Assembly (NCBI RefSeq): GCF_050003625.1
Contig: NC_134398.1
Span: forward strand, 89,045,832 to 89,109,831
Direction of reading: 5' to 3'
Length of the DNA: 64,000 nucleotides
Origin: Haematobia irritans
Lineage: Eukaryota > Arthropoda > Insecta > Diptera > Muscidae
Below, piece by piece: positions 21,519 to 33,900 of the stretch. The position numbers and the translations under genes were made by a program. Below the pieces are notes generated by a model. It worked only from the letters and a program-made list of their open reading frames with translations. It did no database searches and had not been told where the DNA came from. Positions within the stretch are counted from its first letter, which is position 1. Each line of letters begins with the position of its first letter.

Positions 21519-23046
21519 TATTTGTGGTTCGGAAAATAGAGGTTGAGAAAAATTTTGCGTTTTGCGAATTCGTAAACCGGAACATGGGGATATATTCCAT
21601 TTGAACGCCTCTATCAGCCGAAATCGTCCATTGAGCCTGCAAAAAGGTGACATTCTAACAGTGCACACCATTTCAAACCCATGTACTTACACCAATAACA
21701 ATGTGCACTTTTATTCCTTATTTGTCGCCGAATTATTTTGTATTCATCTCATCCTCCAATTAGGAAGGAATTCGGAGGAATGTAAAAAGAGATAAGATAT
21801 AATGCAATACAATTTACTTTTTACTTTGAAATCTTCAAAATCATATGTGTTTTTCTACATTCTATTTTTTGCCGCTAACTTCATTTTGTTCAGCTTCGTT
21901 TTTTGCTGTTGGCAATGTTAGAGAAATTGCATCAAATTTCGCTCAAATGCCGTGATCCAAACTTTTAATCGTATCAGCAATTTTCTCGATACGAATATGA
22001 ATTCTATATCGAATGCCGCGATTAGCCCCCAGGCATGTATATGTTTACATTTTCATCTGCAAATTATATGATTTGCAGACTTTGATTTTCCAGCAAGCGA
22101 TTTCAAAAAATCTTGTTTCACGGGAAATCAAGAACAAACTAAAAATTTCAAAGTGGAAGGTGAAATATGTGAAGGGAAATCCAGAACATACCCGAATAAA
22201 ACTCGACTCCCGTGATTCTGATAATGTAGATTTCGATTTAAAAAAAATCGATATCGAATTCCCACAGGTCAAAACACACAAATGCCTTTAGAACAATAAC
22301 AGAACAGCAGGAACTTAACAGCTGAAGTTTTTTAACTAAAGTTAAGCAGAGAAGATATCTGTAACTTACAATCTGTTAATTGACAATTAGAAACTAACGA
22401 AGCTACATCAAAATGGAATAAGTTATGCAAACCAAGTCATTCTTTATCGAAATAAACCGCATAAGGGCAACAAGAAAATCTTATATTTCGAAGTAGTGAT
22501 TGAATTGTTTTGTTAATACTAATTTCCAATGTTAACAAAAAATAGAAAAATTATTTCCATCAAATTGAATGTAGAATATTGAATATATATGGATTTCGCG
22601 CCCCAGAAATAAGTTAACAAACACAGTCTTGAAATCTATTATAATATTTATGATGACCTTTTCATTGCAAAAATTAATGCTATTCTCAAAACGTGCTAGG
22701 TACGTACATAGACTTAAACAAAACTATCGAATTAAGATTCGTACTTAAGAGCCAACACAGATATTTATATCTACCACATAAAATTAGAGGATTAAACGGA
22801 TCGGCTATTATTATATAAATTCTTAGTATTTTAAAACTAATATGGTAAGTTATTATACGCTTTCCGTTTAACAATTTAATCTTAAATGCTTATGATGGGA
22901 GTTTTTATAAGATGTGCAAAGAAAAAACGAGTTATTGTTGAACAGCTCTTCCAAATAAACTAAAACAATGAAAACCCAATAATCACACCGCAAAGAGGCG
23001 CATCAGCATGTCGAAGGGAAACTGAAGGCACCCGATTTAACATTTC
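21519..23046. other. Intergenic 3' of the TBC1D20 gene
   Basis: No recognisable gene or repeat. The open frames at 21562-21795 and 22013-22291 have low-complexity composition and no known motif. The 3' UTR of the minus-strand TBC1D20 gene presumably extends into 22900-23046; I could not place a polyadenylation signal with confidence. Confidence 0.4.
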
Positions 23047-24384
23047 TCAACTGATACCGGTAGATAAAGCTTGATTTTTGTAGCAGTAAGCACAAAATCC
23101 AACTAGAATTGAAAATGCAGTTGTAACTATGAACGCCTTCGGTGTTAACATTTGCCGAATCCAGTGATTAAGCAAAAAGTTCTCCTTACTATGCGATTGC
23201 GGAAATTGTTTTCGCCGTTTCATCGCAAGTTCTTCTTCACGTTTTCTTTGTTGTTTCCTAAATAGATGACAATTAATTTGATTTAAAATAGGTAAAGCTC
23301 TTTTTTTACTTACTCCAATTTAATTAATTTTTCTACTTCTTTCTCAATAACCGTAAGGGAATATTTGTCATAGAGATTACTCGATGTTTTCAAGAGATCT
23401 TCTATTGGCATATCGTCTGGCAGCTAAAATTATAAATCATTCCTGCATTTAATTTGCATAATATAAACTTCAAGGTTTACCTTTGAAAGAAGGCAATGTA
23501 TTGAAGCCATATCACAATCCTCTGCGAGTATAGCTTGCTCTCTGTATAGTATTATAGCAGCGGTTACAAAAATTGGTGAATATATTGGTGATGCTAAGAA
23601 GTAATCATATAACCTAACCACAGATTTGTACGAGTTTAGGCTGTGACCGAACCAAGTCAAATACCATGGCAACGCGAAGAGTGTGCCCACAGAAGACCTT
23701 TGTAGGAACTGGAATAGCGCAGAATTTTCGAAATTTACTATGGGCCAAATAAACATAAGTCTCTTTTGTGTAGAATCCATGGTTTCCTGCATGCATTCAC
23801 AAAAGTGAGTAGTTGAAAGTTCCTCCATTACGGCAAATGCAACCTCCTCACCAACAACTAAAAGGAAAGTCACAGCAACATCATGATATCCTTGGTAGTA
23901 CCGTAAATATGGATATTTGTTTATAACTCTTAAGATTAAAACTGTCAACTGATCCTGTAGAGCAATACGTTGCTCATATGGTATACCAGGAGGGAATCTC
24001 TTCAGCGAGCGGTTGACATCTAGAACTACTTGATTATATTCTGGGTGGGTTTGAAGGTCGCTCAATTTAGGCGCTGGCTCCAAAGTGGAAACATCAACGC
24101 CCGCAAGGAGCGGCCATAAAGTTCTACGCAAGTCATCCGATACAAGACCATGATCATTCCTTGCAAGATTTCTTAAGACGTCTAACTGAATTTTTCCTTC
24201 CCCTTCATCAAGTAACTGTTGAATTTTTTCTCTTTTCCTTTTTTCTTCATAGCTTTCAGGATCTAGAAAAAACAGGGCGTATGATTCTGATACCATCCCA
24301 ATAGCAATAGCTATTTATTTACATACGTTTTTCGAAACTCAATTCTTCAGGCTGATTGATTTTTATTACATCTTCATCAGACAT
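23047..24384 (-). CDS. TBC1D20: TBC1D20-type Rab GTPase-activating protein, four coding exons
   Basis: Exons on the minus strand: 24384-24327, 24262-23481, 23423-23314 and 23257-23047. The introns (64, 57 and 56 bp) all have GT..AG ends, and the phases join to 386 codons. The ATG at 24384 gives MSDEDVIKINQPEELSFEK, which joins in frame to PESYEEKRKR. The longer-looking start at 24296 lies inside intron 1. The TBC domain spans about residues 50-300. D101 and R104 form the IxxDxxR arginine finger, and Q143 in YYQGYHD is the glutamine finger. A basic linker and a C-terminal membrane segment (about 358-376, FIVTTAFSILVGFCAYCY) match TBC1D20, an ER-anchored GAP for Rab1. Human TBC1D20 is ~403 aa. 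No lesion is seen. Confidence 0.93.
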
Positions 24385-24569
24385 GATTGAGCATTTATAT
24401 TTGGATTTTTTAGTATGTTTCTACAATTGTTGGTATCTTAAACAAAAAACAATTATCAGCTCGTAATATAATGATTAATCAGCTGTAACGATAGGAGGTA
24501 GTTTAGGCTTTTACAATTCGATAACTGAAAAATGGGAATATCGCTGCCACCTATTCGGAGACGTGGCAA
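24385..24569 (-). promoter_or_regulatory. Upstream flank of TBC1D20
   Basis: 185 bp between the start codon and the CCCAATAAACAC element. It must hold the 5' UTR and any core promoter. No TATA box stands out, and the exact transcription start cannot be read from sequence. The transposon immediately upstream limits the space for native regulatory DNA. Confidence 0.3.
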
Positions 24570-26339
24570 CCCAATAAACACAAACGTTTGAAAAATGCTA
24601 AATTTCAACAATTTTTCAAATATTTTTTGAAAGGATTAGGGTAAGATTCAAGTTGAGAAATTGTTAAGAAAATCGCGTTCTCAACAAAAACAGACATTAC
24701 CCTCAACAGTGAAATTCAACACATTAGCAATAATATCTCAAGTGTTATCCTCAAATTGAAATGCATCGCTACTCAATAATTTGTCAAACAATTCTCGATG
24801 CGAGTCAAATTCAAAATTAACATCAGGGCTGTTTTCTTTTTGCACCGATCATGCCAGATTATGCTTTGATATAGTGACGCTTCACAATAGCACTTTATTG
24901 TGACTAATTTATCGAAAAACATGAAATTCAAAGTGGTATAGTGTCACAAATAATCGCAGCAGTAAATATTTATTACTAATTGGAGCATTTCATACATTAA
25001 AAATGCAAGATTTGACTTCTTTTCTGTGATTGTTTTTGAACAGTTGATGACAGTGTTGCATATTTTTGGAGATGTCCTGGATAAACGAGTACTCTGTTTT
25101 CTTTTAGTCCTTCACGGCTTAGGGTATCCAGAGCTAAAAGAAAACAGCCCTATCGTTGCAAATACTTTTCAACCTAAATTTGTATGAATGATATCCCCAC
25201 TTCAAATTGAAAGTCAAAGCCAAAATTCTATGAATTTTGTACAATTTATTCATTTTCATCAAAATAAAATATATAATAATACACTACACTACATAATACA
25301 CTACAATACCAATTGATAAATAATAATCTTATTAAACATATCAACAAATAAGAAAAAAAAACAAGCAACAAAACTTTAAATATCTTAAACATTATTAGTA
25401 AACACTTTTGCATTGATAATTCGATTTCCTTCCTTTTGGTGTCATAAAACAGCATTAAAATTTATTAACATGCAGGCAATTTGAAATTAGGAATGTACTG
25501 GACCGCGTGTTAGAATTGATTTCCAGCAGAAGGAATTCACAAAATATCCATTTTAAACTGATAATAGCATATGAATTAAACTGACGATGTGATGCATATT
25601 TGCATCCAGAAGTTGTTGATTTCAACAATTTGTTGTTTTTAACAATTTTAATTGGTTGCACTTGTAATGTTTCTGGAAACTTTTTCTTGACGATAAGCCA
25701 CTCATTTTTCATTGGTCAGCTTCTTAATGTTTGCAAGAATGTAGCATCCAAAGATTTTTGTTTTCTGTAAAGAGATTTAAATTTAGTGACTTCTCTAAAG
25801 TGTTGATTTAATTTTTCATATTGACGTACCAATTATTATAAACTATTTGAAACGGTTCAAGTCCACCATTTCTTCATCGGTCAGCTTTTTAATGTTTTCA
25901 AGAACGTAGAATCCATCATTTTAGTTTTCTGCAAAGAGATATACATTTAATGACTTCCTTAAAGTTTTATTTCATTTTTTATTTTCACTTACCTATTTTT
26001 ATACACTATTTGCTTATTTGACTAAAATTTTCCATTTTTTTATTTCTTGCAATTGACCACAAACTTCGCTGCACAAATAAGTATTGAAAACCACATGGTT
26101 TTTTCGTTGCATTTTAATGTAGTGTTTTATCAAAGTTTTCTCATATTATCTTCAACACCTTTTCAAAGATTTCGTCAACACTTTGGCAAATTGGCAAATT
26201 GGAAGTAATTCGCAAACAATTTGAAGATGTATTGAAGATGAGCTATTTCAAGTCAAGTTGAATTTATGTTGAAAATTATATTTACCCTCAAACTGAAAAG
26301 TTGTTGCATTTGAAAAACGCTCATCCTGTGTTTATTGGG
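24570..26339. mobile_element. CCCAATAAACACAA element, second copy, with a nested MITE
   Basis: Ends CCCAATAAACACAAACG and complement TGTTTATTGGG, flanked by AA on both sides. It is inverted relative to 6199-7653 and about 1.44 kb without its insert. An AGGGCTG element at 24825-25150 interrupts it. Non-coding. Confidence 0.8.
24825..25150. mobile_element. AGGGCTGTTTTCTTTT element, 326 bp, TSD ATC
   Basis: Perfect terminal inverted repeats AGGGCTGTTTTCTTTT / AAAAGAAAACAGCCCT. ATC precedes (24822-24824) and follows (25151-25153). The undisturbed site in the sister element reads CAACGATGTT around 7400, which confirms the insertion and its 3-bp duplication. Confidence 0.9.
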
Positions 26340-26927
26340 AATAGAGGCATGTTTTCTTTTTTTCTTGTCATTCAAATCTACCAACGTGACTACAACAATC
26401 GCGAACTGTGATGGGGTGAAACGTATTTTTTCACGATTACTTTTCTCTAATCATCTATTATAAAGAATATAAACATTGTGGGTGGTTCCATGATATCTGT
26501 CAGCACGACTAACATTTGGCAATTGTAACTGCATGGTAGTGTGTTGGACCAACCTTGCATTGGTTGTCTCAATCTCTTATTAATTGTTCGGTTTGTTGGT
26601 GCAACCGATGTTATTTATTATTACCCTAACAAATTGTTAGATATACTTACCAAATTCCAATAGTTCATGAAAAGCGCAGATTATATTGAGATTTTATGTA
26701 TTTATCTTAATAAATTATGAAAATACAAAAAAGATTAGGTGTTGACAACAAAGGCTTTTGACCTAAATGAAATAATGTTGTCTATGAAATAATGTTTGTC
26801 TATTTTTATAGGGGTATTTTTGTATACCAATGGCAGATGGTTATTATGTGGCCAAAAAATAGGCAGGCATATTATTTCGCATGAACAAGTTAACATCCCT
26901 GAGTTTGAGACCCTATTTTAAGAGATA
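26340..26927. other. Intergenic, nothing recognised
   Basis: AT-rich with no supported gene. A short stretch near 26378-26425 resembles the early part of the CCCTGCCAGC element (tctacca..gtgac..caacaatcgc..aactgtgatggg), probably a decayed fragment. Confidence 0.4.
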
Positions 26928-27240
26928 AGGCCGGTATGCACCTCTAGCGAAATTTTCGGTAGCAAAAATTTATTTAAGTCTACAACAAAAAAACAGGGCT
27001 GTGTACACAAATTTTAAACCATCTAATCGCTTTTAAAAATTGTTAATATATGTTCCAAATATTCCTCAAATAAATTGTTTATTATTAAAGACCTTTTAAA
27101 ACTTTTACGCACACAATGATTGTAATAAATTAAATTTTTGCTGCCAAAATATGCTTTTGACAACCCTGTTATTTTCATTAGAGGTGCGTACCAGCTTACG
27201 AAATTGAACGCTACCAAAAATTTCGTTAGCATAAATAGCA
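26928..27240 (-). mobile_element. MITE2 (AGGCCGGTATGCACCTCT family), one end truncated
   Basis: Begins AGGCCGGTATGCACCTCTAG and matches the reverse complement of 57683-58046 up to about 27240, where similarity stops before the opposite terminus. Non-coding; the overlapping reverse frames at 27023-27423 are not genes. Confidence 0.75.
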
Positions 27241-27956
27241 AAATAATATGCGAAATAATATGCCTGCCTTTTTTTTCGTGCGAAAATTCCAGGGCTGTAT
27301 AAATATGTGTCTGAAATTGCACAAAACAAAGATATCGCATTTATTCCGCGCTAACGTTGTTTGTATGGAGTATAAAATTTCTTCGTGCGAAAACGTGATC
27401 TTAGTACTAGGAGATAATAACACTAACCTATTTTTTGTAACAAGAACAATGTTTTAATTATTTCTCCCATTAATATCTAATACAACTGTAAAAAAGTTCA
27501 CAAAATAAAATAGGAATTCTCATAACTATTCAATTGGTTACAATAACCAATGCGATCAATTTAGTTTTATGTTGTTGACCTAACCACCAGCATATTGCGA
27601 CCAGAGAATGAAGCCGCCGAGTCGCGCCTCCGATTTCAGTCGCCGCCGTTCATTTTTGGACAGTCGACGCCGCCGCCGAATATGTCGACTCACCGTGACT
27701 CAAATTTAGCCGCCAATTAATCAAACATATCGATTTAAATCAGAAAAAAGTAATACTAATTGTCGAATTTTATCCAAAATTTTGAACCTTCCACCCACAA
27801 TCAATCAATTTCACGCTGCTATAATAAATTTACAAAAAATTAGCTCAGAAAATTTAAATGTATTTTAAATGTGATTGTAAGATTGGTTGTACAACTAATC
27901 TCTAACCCGAATCTAATCCCAATCCGCCGCAGGATGGACTAATTTATATCGGCATA
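27241..27956. other. Intergenic with a GC-rich CGCCGCC patch
   Basis: 27610-27715 is much richer in G+C than its surroundings and repeats GCCGCC/CGCCGCCG and GTCGAC/GACTC motifs. No protein frame is supported. The rest is AT-rich without recognised features. Confidence 0.4.
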
Positions 27957-28198
27957 TGCGCTTTACAGACTATCAGTTATTCCGGACGACAGTGCTCGTG
28001 TCGAACATATCCCATATATTGTGCACATTATAAGTTAAGTCCGAAGGCATAATCGATACTGCTGCATATTTATGGGATCGATAACACATTTACCGATTAT
28101 TTAGTCATCGCCGACAAGTCGTATCGATCCGACACACTGTAAGATTCTTTACAAACACCGACATTCCGTCCGGAATAACTGATAGTCTGTAAAGCGCA
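27957..28198. mobile_element. MITE, TGCGCTTTACAGACTATC family, complete copy
   Basis: Terminal inverted repeats TGCGCTTTACAGACTATCAG and its complement, ~242 bp, same family as 56616-56856 in the opposite internal orientation. Followed by TAA, consistent with a 3-bp target. Confidence 0.85.
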
Positions 28199-28531
28199 TA
28201 ACACATTTACCGATTATTTAGTCATCGCCGACAAGTCGTATCGATCCGACACACTGTAAGATTCTTTACAAACACCGACATTCCGCACATTATAAGTTAA
28301 GTCCGAAGGCATAATCGATACTGCTACATGTTTATGGGATGGACAACACATTTACCGATTATTTAGTCATCGCCGAAAAGTCTTATCGATTCGACACACT
28401 GTAAGATTCTTTACAAACACCGACATTCCGTCCGGAATAACTGATAGTCTGTAAAGCGCATAACACATTTACCGATTATTTAGTCATCGCCGACAAGTCG
28501 TATCGATCCGACACACTGTAAGATTCTTTAC
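28199..28531. repeat. Rearranged partial copies of the TGCGCTTTACAG MITE
   Basis: After the complete copy, 'TAACACATTTACCG' internal sequence resumes, runs to a right TIR ending at about 28456, and then 'TAACACATTTACCG' restarts and runs to the gypsy LTR. The repeated junction (right TIR, then TAA, then internal sequence) suggests insertion of copies into the internal TAA of others followed by unequal exchange. The last piece is cut by the LTR at 28532. Confidence 0.7.
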
Positions 28532-28692
28532 TGTTATATATTGGGTACGATTTTTAGTTTATGTGGTCATCGATAATTCAATTTAGTACGATAAATTCGT
28601 TCATGTTAACTTTAAGCCATCTCTAACTACTTTGAATAAAACAGTCTCACAATAGCTCTCTAAGCGTGCGTTTCAATGACTCAAACATAACA
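28532..28692 (+). repeat. 5' LTR of the gypsy element, 161 bp
   Basis: Starts TGTTATATATTGGG and ends CATAACA (TG..CA with TGTTAT/ATAACA inverted ends). It is immediately followed by GTTGGCGACGAGATAAAAC, a plausible tRNA primer-binding site beginning TGG. An AATAAA lies at 28636-28641. Unusually short for an LTR. The partner LTR is missing. Confidence 0.75.
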
Positions 28693-28786
28693 GTTGGCGA
28701 CGAGATAAAACAAAAAAAAAAGTTTTTTTTCGTGCGTGTGTGGTAGTAATTTGGATAAGTGACGAACAACCGTTCTTAAATTCATA

Positions 28787-29690
28787 ATGCCGGTCGATGA
28801 CAATAATATTAATATTCCCGTGCTTCTACAGCAACAACACGAATTTGCTACAAATTTACTGACACAACAACAACAGTGGATGCAATCAATGTTTGAAAAA
28901 CTTTCAACTGACACCATTTCACGCATTCATCAAAGACAACCAATCGTGGGACTCATACTTGGAGCAATTAAATCAACATTTTGCAGCATATACTGTTTCA
29001 CAGCCTATGAAACAAAAATCATTTTTTCTGTCGTGGATAGGACCAGAGTTATATGATTTGCTAAAAAACTTATTTGGTTCTTCAAACTTAGAAGACAAAA
29101 CATTTCTCGATCTAACGGAAAAATTAACGGAGCATTTCAAAGTCTCTCATCATATTGTTGCAGCGAGGTATGCATTTTTTAAAAGCGAAATGAAATTTGG
29201 TCAAACCTATAAATAATGGGTTGCAGATCTCCGTGGTCTTGCTCGTGAGTGTGTGTTCGTTTGCAACTCCGATACATGTTCTTCAAGTTATGTCGACGAC
29301 ATGATACGCGACCAAATTATTGTTCATACTCCTCATGATGCAGTTCGCGCAGCAGCATTACAAAAGCAGCAAACATCGCTAGAAGATGTTTTGCTTATAG
29401 CAGATTCGTATGAAGCAACAACAAAAACAGTGGCAGCAATTACAAGTAATAATGAAAACAAACTTAACATAAACGCGATCGGGAAAAATACAAAGGAAAA
29501 AAATCAATATAAAAACAAATTAAAATCGTGTTCGGGATGTTTTCAATCTCACACAAGGGAACAATGTAAATTCAAGAATAGTATGTGTAATAAGTGCGGT
29601 AAAATTGGACACATAGCACCAGTATGTATGTCTGCAAAAATAAATAATAACAACGTATATATAAAACAAGTCAATAAGACACAGTGGTAA
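28787..29690 (+). pseudogene. gypsy gag, with frameshift and stop
   Basis: ATG at 28787 opens a Gln-rich N-terminus (LLQQQHEFATNLLTQQQQWM). The frame shifts near 28900 into SWDSYLEQLNQHFAAY ... WIGPELYDLLKNLFG, the capsid-like part. A TAA at 29214 interrupts before WVADLRGLARECVFVC, and the frame then runs to 29690. Two zinc knuckles lie near the end: CSGCFQSHTREQC and CNKCGKIGHIAPVC. The role would be particle assembly and RNA binding. Non-functional as it stands. Confidence 0.85.
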
Positions 29691-29928
29691 ACAACATCAT
29701 AACGTTGATAGTGTTGAAAATATTTTTGACGTAACCGGTTCAATATTAAACAATAATTCGAAAGCTTACATTTGTGGTAAATTTGTGAAATGTCAAATGG
29801 ATTCAGGTGCATCAATATCATTAATTAATTTAAAAACCTATAAATTGTTGAATAACCCAAAATTAGTGAAAACTAAACGAATTTTATATGGATTCGGGAA
29901 AAAGATAATACCCATCCTTGGTGAACTA
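29691..29928 (+). pseudogene. gypsy protease region
   Basis: In a frame different from gag, the sequence VENIFDVTGS ... FVKCQMDSGASISLINLKTY carries the retroviral-type aspartic protease signature DSGAS. It continues to PILGEL, where the Tc1-like element at 29929 cuts in. Protease sequence resumes after 31327 (VITNVKCGNKEKEVTIIVVN). A deletion then removes the protease-RT linker. Confidence 0.8.
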
Positions 29929-31325
29929 CACCCAGAAAAAAGTGACCCCTTCTTTAAGTTAAAATGAACTTACTGTGAAGAAAGTTGAACTTCGTATAGC
30001 GCCAAAGACATTTTTATTTTTTTTGAACGATGTGATTTTCGTAGAAATTAGGTATAATGCATTCCATATATTAGTTAACATTTTCCTATATTTATTTACC
30101 ACTATGCTACAGAATGAAAAAATTTAACTGATTTGAATTCATATATGGAATGAGTTTATTGAAATTTTTTCATTCATTTGGACAAATCTTACATATTTGT
30201 GGTAAAACTTTTACTTCATAATTAGAACTGCTTACCTTCGTTTTTAAATACAATTTTATTTATTTATATAAGCAATTTTATCTTCAATAAAAGACATGTT
30301 TTATTAATATATTGAATATATTTATTAAGAATCAACAGCATCGATTGGCCTTGAAATATTAGTTTATTATTCCACTATTTCCAATTTCCATGTAATGTCA
30401 TCAACTGCAAAACGCATTTTTTCTTCTTCTTGTACCTTTCACTTTTAATAAGTTGCTGCCTAACGATTTTGTCCTCCTTTTACAATTTCAATACCTACAA
30501 ATATAAAAAATCATAAACCATTTTTGTTACAAAAGGTTAGCGCTGAATATTACCTGATAATTGAAGATTCCAAAATGAAGACAAATGAAAGGGTTTTTAT
30601 TCTGCTGGTGTTTTCTTTCTTTATACACCATCACGAACATTGATAGATTTATTTTCAAAAAAACGAACATTTTTCTCACTAATTTAAAATAATAAATCTT
30701 TTATATATTTTATTTGTTACTTATTATATTATTTTACCATATTATTTTTTAACAATCTCTCCGTATACCATAACAACGCGATTCCAACTAAAAAACAACC
30801 CACGCGCAAACATATCGATTACACCCACGCGCAAACACATCGATTACGATGACAGGTATCGATTACAGGTAAACAATAGAAATATAGGAAAATTTCCTAT
30901 ATTCTAACAAGTGTGTTTCCTTAAGTTTTGAAAGGATTGCATACTTCTTAGTACGAATGAACTAAAATATTTTTCTATGCCAAGGAAGTCGCAATTATCA
31001 TTTTATAAGAAATTTTACTAATTTTGAGGAAACTTGGTTTTAGTTCGGATTTTGTTTATTTTTACGAATGCTTTGTTATCGGTGAATAAAATTTTCTTGT
31101 TCAGTAGTAAATTCTTATACCCAGCGAAGAAAACAGTATTAGTAAAATTCCATGCCTTATTCTAGTTAATGAACTATTCCTAACTGCTTACAGTTTAGGA
31201 TTTTTTTACTGAAACGAGTAAATTTTATTATTTCTCACAAAAATTTACCTTAATGGAAATAAAATGGATAAACTATATTGATGAAGAATTTTTCCTTTAG
31301 TTTCGAAGGCACTTTTTTCTGGGTG
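29929..31325. mobile_element. Non-autonomous element with CACCCAGAAAAAAGTG ends, TSD TA
   Basis: The terminal inverted repeats CACCCAGAAAAAAGTG and CACTTTTTTCTGGGTG are perfect (16 bp), and TA flanks both sides. It splits the gypsy protease between GEL and VITN. The TA target suggests Tc1/mariner mobilisation. No transposase frame in 1397 bp. Confidence 0.88.
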
Positions 31326-33794
31326 TAATTACAAATGTCAAATGTGGAAATAAAGAAAAGGAAGTGACGATAATTGTAGTGAACACAGAACGGTTTTAAA
31401 ATTCAACAAGTGAACACAATTAATGAAACATGCGAAAAAAATAGAAGAACTATGCCTTAAATACAAGGAAGTATTTGAGCCCGCTTTAGGTTCCGTAAAA
31501 AACTTTAAAGCAAGTATTAAACTAAAGCCGGATGTACAACTGCATTTTTTTCGTAGCAGACAAATACCATTTGCTCAAATGAAAGTGTTTAAAGAAGAAA
31601 TGGACAGACTTGTAAATTTACAAATATTAAAGCCAATTAAATTCAGCCAGTGGGCATCACCCATTGTTTTAGCAAAAAAGCCAAATAATGCGATTCGAAT
31701 TATTGGTGATTTCAAGGTAGCCATTAATCAACAGATCGAAATTGAACAATATCCATTACCAACTCGAGAAATTTTATTACATAAAATACGCGATGGCAAA
31801 TTCTTTTCAACGATTGATTTGAAAGATGCTTATCTTCAAATGGAATTGGATGAAGAATCCAAAAGTATTATGGTAATCAACACGCCGCTTGGACTATTCC
31901 AATATCAACGACTTCCCTATGGCATCGCTAGCGCTCCAGCTATTTTTCAAAAATATATTGAACAACTTATTCATGGTATCGATGGATGTGCTAATTATAT
32001 TGACGATATAATTATATCAGCTCCAACTTTAAGGCCGGTACTCTGTTCGGTTTTCGCGTTGAAACTCCATACAAAACCAAAAAATGCGAAAAAATTGCTA
32101 AATTTTTTTCATTTGTGATACTTTGTTTTTTCGTGTTGAAAAACTGACGTTTATAGCACGGCGCCATTTGCAATGTGAATTAAGAAATAATTTATTTATT
32201 AAAAACTATTTGTGCGGGTTTATAAATCAAACACGGACCATATTTTTGTTCCGAAACTATACAAAGGATCAAAGGAATAGCAGATCAATTGCCCAAGGAA
32301 AAATAAAATGTTATTTTGTAAAAACAATCAACAACCACCAACTTAATCCAATATCGCTCCCTGTAAAATAGCGCTCCAAGCTACCTAAAAAAACGCCGCT
32401 TTCTTTGTGCGAAATAATGGTTTCCATAAAAATTTTTCGCAAGAATGAACATAGCACCGGCCTTTAGCTGAACATTTTACAAGACTGGAGAACATTCTTA
32501 ACATCCTTCAGAGTAATGGCATCAAGTGCAAAAAGGGAAAATGTCAGTTCTTACAACAAAAAATTACATATCTTGGTCGACAAATTAGTGCAGGAGGAAT
32601 TTTACCAGACGAGTCAGGGGTTGCAGCCGTGAAAAATATGAAACCTCCTACAGACATTAAACAATTGGAAGCGTTTATGGGTAAAGCTAACTATTACCAT
32701 AACTTCGTACCAAATTTTTCGACTATCGCCGCTTCAATCAACAATCTTCGAAAAAAGAATACCAAATTCAAAGGGGGTGCCTCCCAACAGCAAGCTTTTG
32801 AAGAACTTAAACAACATATTGTTAATGCAGCACAACTCGCACATTTTCAAGATGAGTTACCGTTGCATCTTGCAACAGATGCATCACCTTTCGGTATTGG
32901 TGCTGTAATTTCTCACGTTTATCCGGATGGTACTGAAAAGCCTATCGCATTTGCTTCTAAAACATTGGACCAACATCAAATAAAGTATAGCCAAATAGAG
33001 AAGGAAGGACTTGCTATTGTGTTTGGAGTTAATCGTTTTCATCAATATCTCTATGGAATAAAATTTGTTTTGATAACTGACCACAAGCCTTTAGTGAGTA
33101 TTTTCGGTCCAAATAAGCATCTGCCGACGACGACCGCGCACAGATTGCAGCGCTGGGCCATAACCCTTATGGAATACAATTTTGATATTAAATATCGCAA
33201 AACGATTTAACATGGTAATGCCGACGCACTATCGCGCCTTCCATCTGGAGTTGATCACAAATTTGATCAAGAAGAAGCATGCTACAGCATTATCTTCGAC
33301 GATTTTCCAATCAATCCAAATCAAATTCGTAAGTTTGCTAAACAGGACAAAATTTTAAGCCTAGTACGTAACTATGTGGAGAAAGGTTGGCCTGATCAAT
33401 TAAAGTGCCACATTCAACATATTAAATGTTTTTTCAACAGAAGACATTCATTAACAATTCAAAATGATATGCTTTGTCTTCAAACCGATTATGTTCGAGT
33501 AATTATACCAAACGCCTTGAAGAGCCAAGCATTACGATTATTACACCAGAGACATTGGGGTGTAGTAAAAATGAAGCAGTTAGCCAGACAAAACATATGG
33601 TGGGAAAACATAGATAAAGACATCGAACTTATCGCTTCTAAATGTGATACTTGTAAAATAGAAAATCAATCTCCTCATAAGATTTATCAAAGTTTGCCAA
33701 ACGCAACTAAACCTTGGCAACGTATACATATCGATTTTGCTGGGCCGATATTTAATTAAATGTGGCTCATGATTGTTGACGCATTTTCACAATT
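31326..33794 (+). pseudogene. gypsy RT, RNase H and integrase N-terminal part
   Basis: From about 31420: KIEELCLKYKEVFEP, then IVLAKKPNNAIRIIGDF, FSTIDLKDAYLQMEL, LPYGIASAPAIFQ and YIDDIII (RT catalytic Asp pair). MITE1 (32032-32463) splits SAPTL from AEHFTRLENI. RNase H follows: LATDASPFGIGAVISH, IEKEGLAIVFGV, FVLITDHKPL. A TAA at 33208 sits before HGNADALSR. The integrase HHCC domain (HQRHWGVVKMKQLARQNIWW ... CDTC) and the core start (WQRIHIDFAGP) precede a TAA at 33757. The LINE at 33795 then interrupts the core. The enzyme set is complete in outline but has several stops. Confidence 0.88.
32032..32463 (-). mobile_element. MITE1 copy c in gypsy RT, TSD TTA
   Basis: 432 bp with AGGCCGGTACTCTGTTCGG and CATAGCACCGGCCT ends. 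TTA (32029-32031 and 32464-32466) is duplicated, and removal restores a continuous RT frame across the junction. Orientation is opposite to copies a and b. Confidence 0.92.
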
Positions 33795-33900
33795 GTTCTT
33801 CAACCGTCGAACTGAACGGACGTGTTTTTTAATAGCGGAGTATTTCATCGTAATAAGTACTTATTACGAATTTCACGTGTGGTGGAAATAATAAACCACC

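Noticed and set aside
22013..22291. A 92-codon plus-strand frame upstream of TBC1D20's 3' end
   Set aside because: Low-complexity composition and an equally long antisense frame; no motif, splice context or repeat support.
23430..24296. Taking 24296 as the TBC1D20 start and 23430 as its end
   Set aside because: Both extremities lie in introns; splice sites give in-frame exons with the expected N-terminus and C-terminal membrane anchor.
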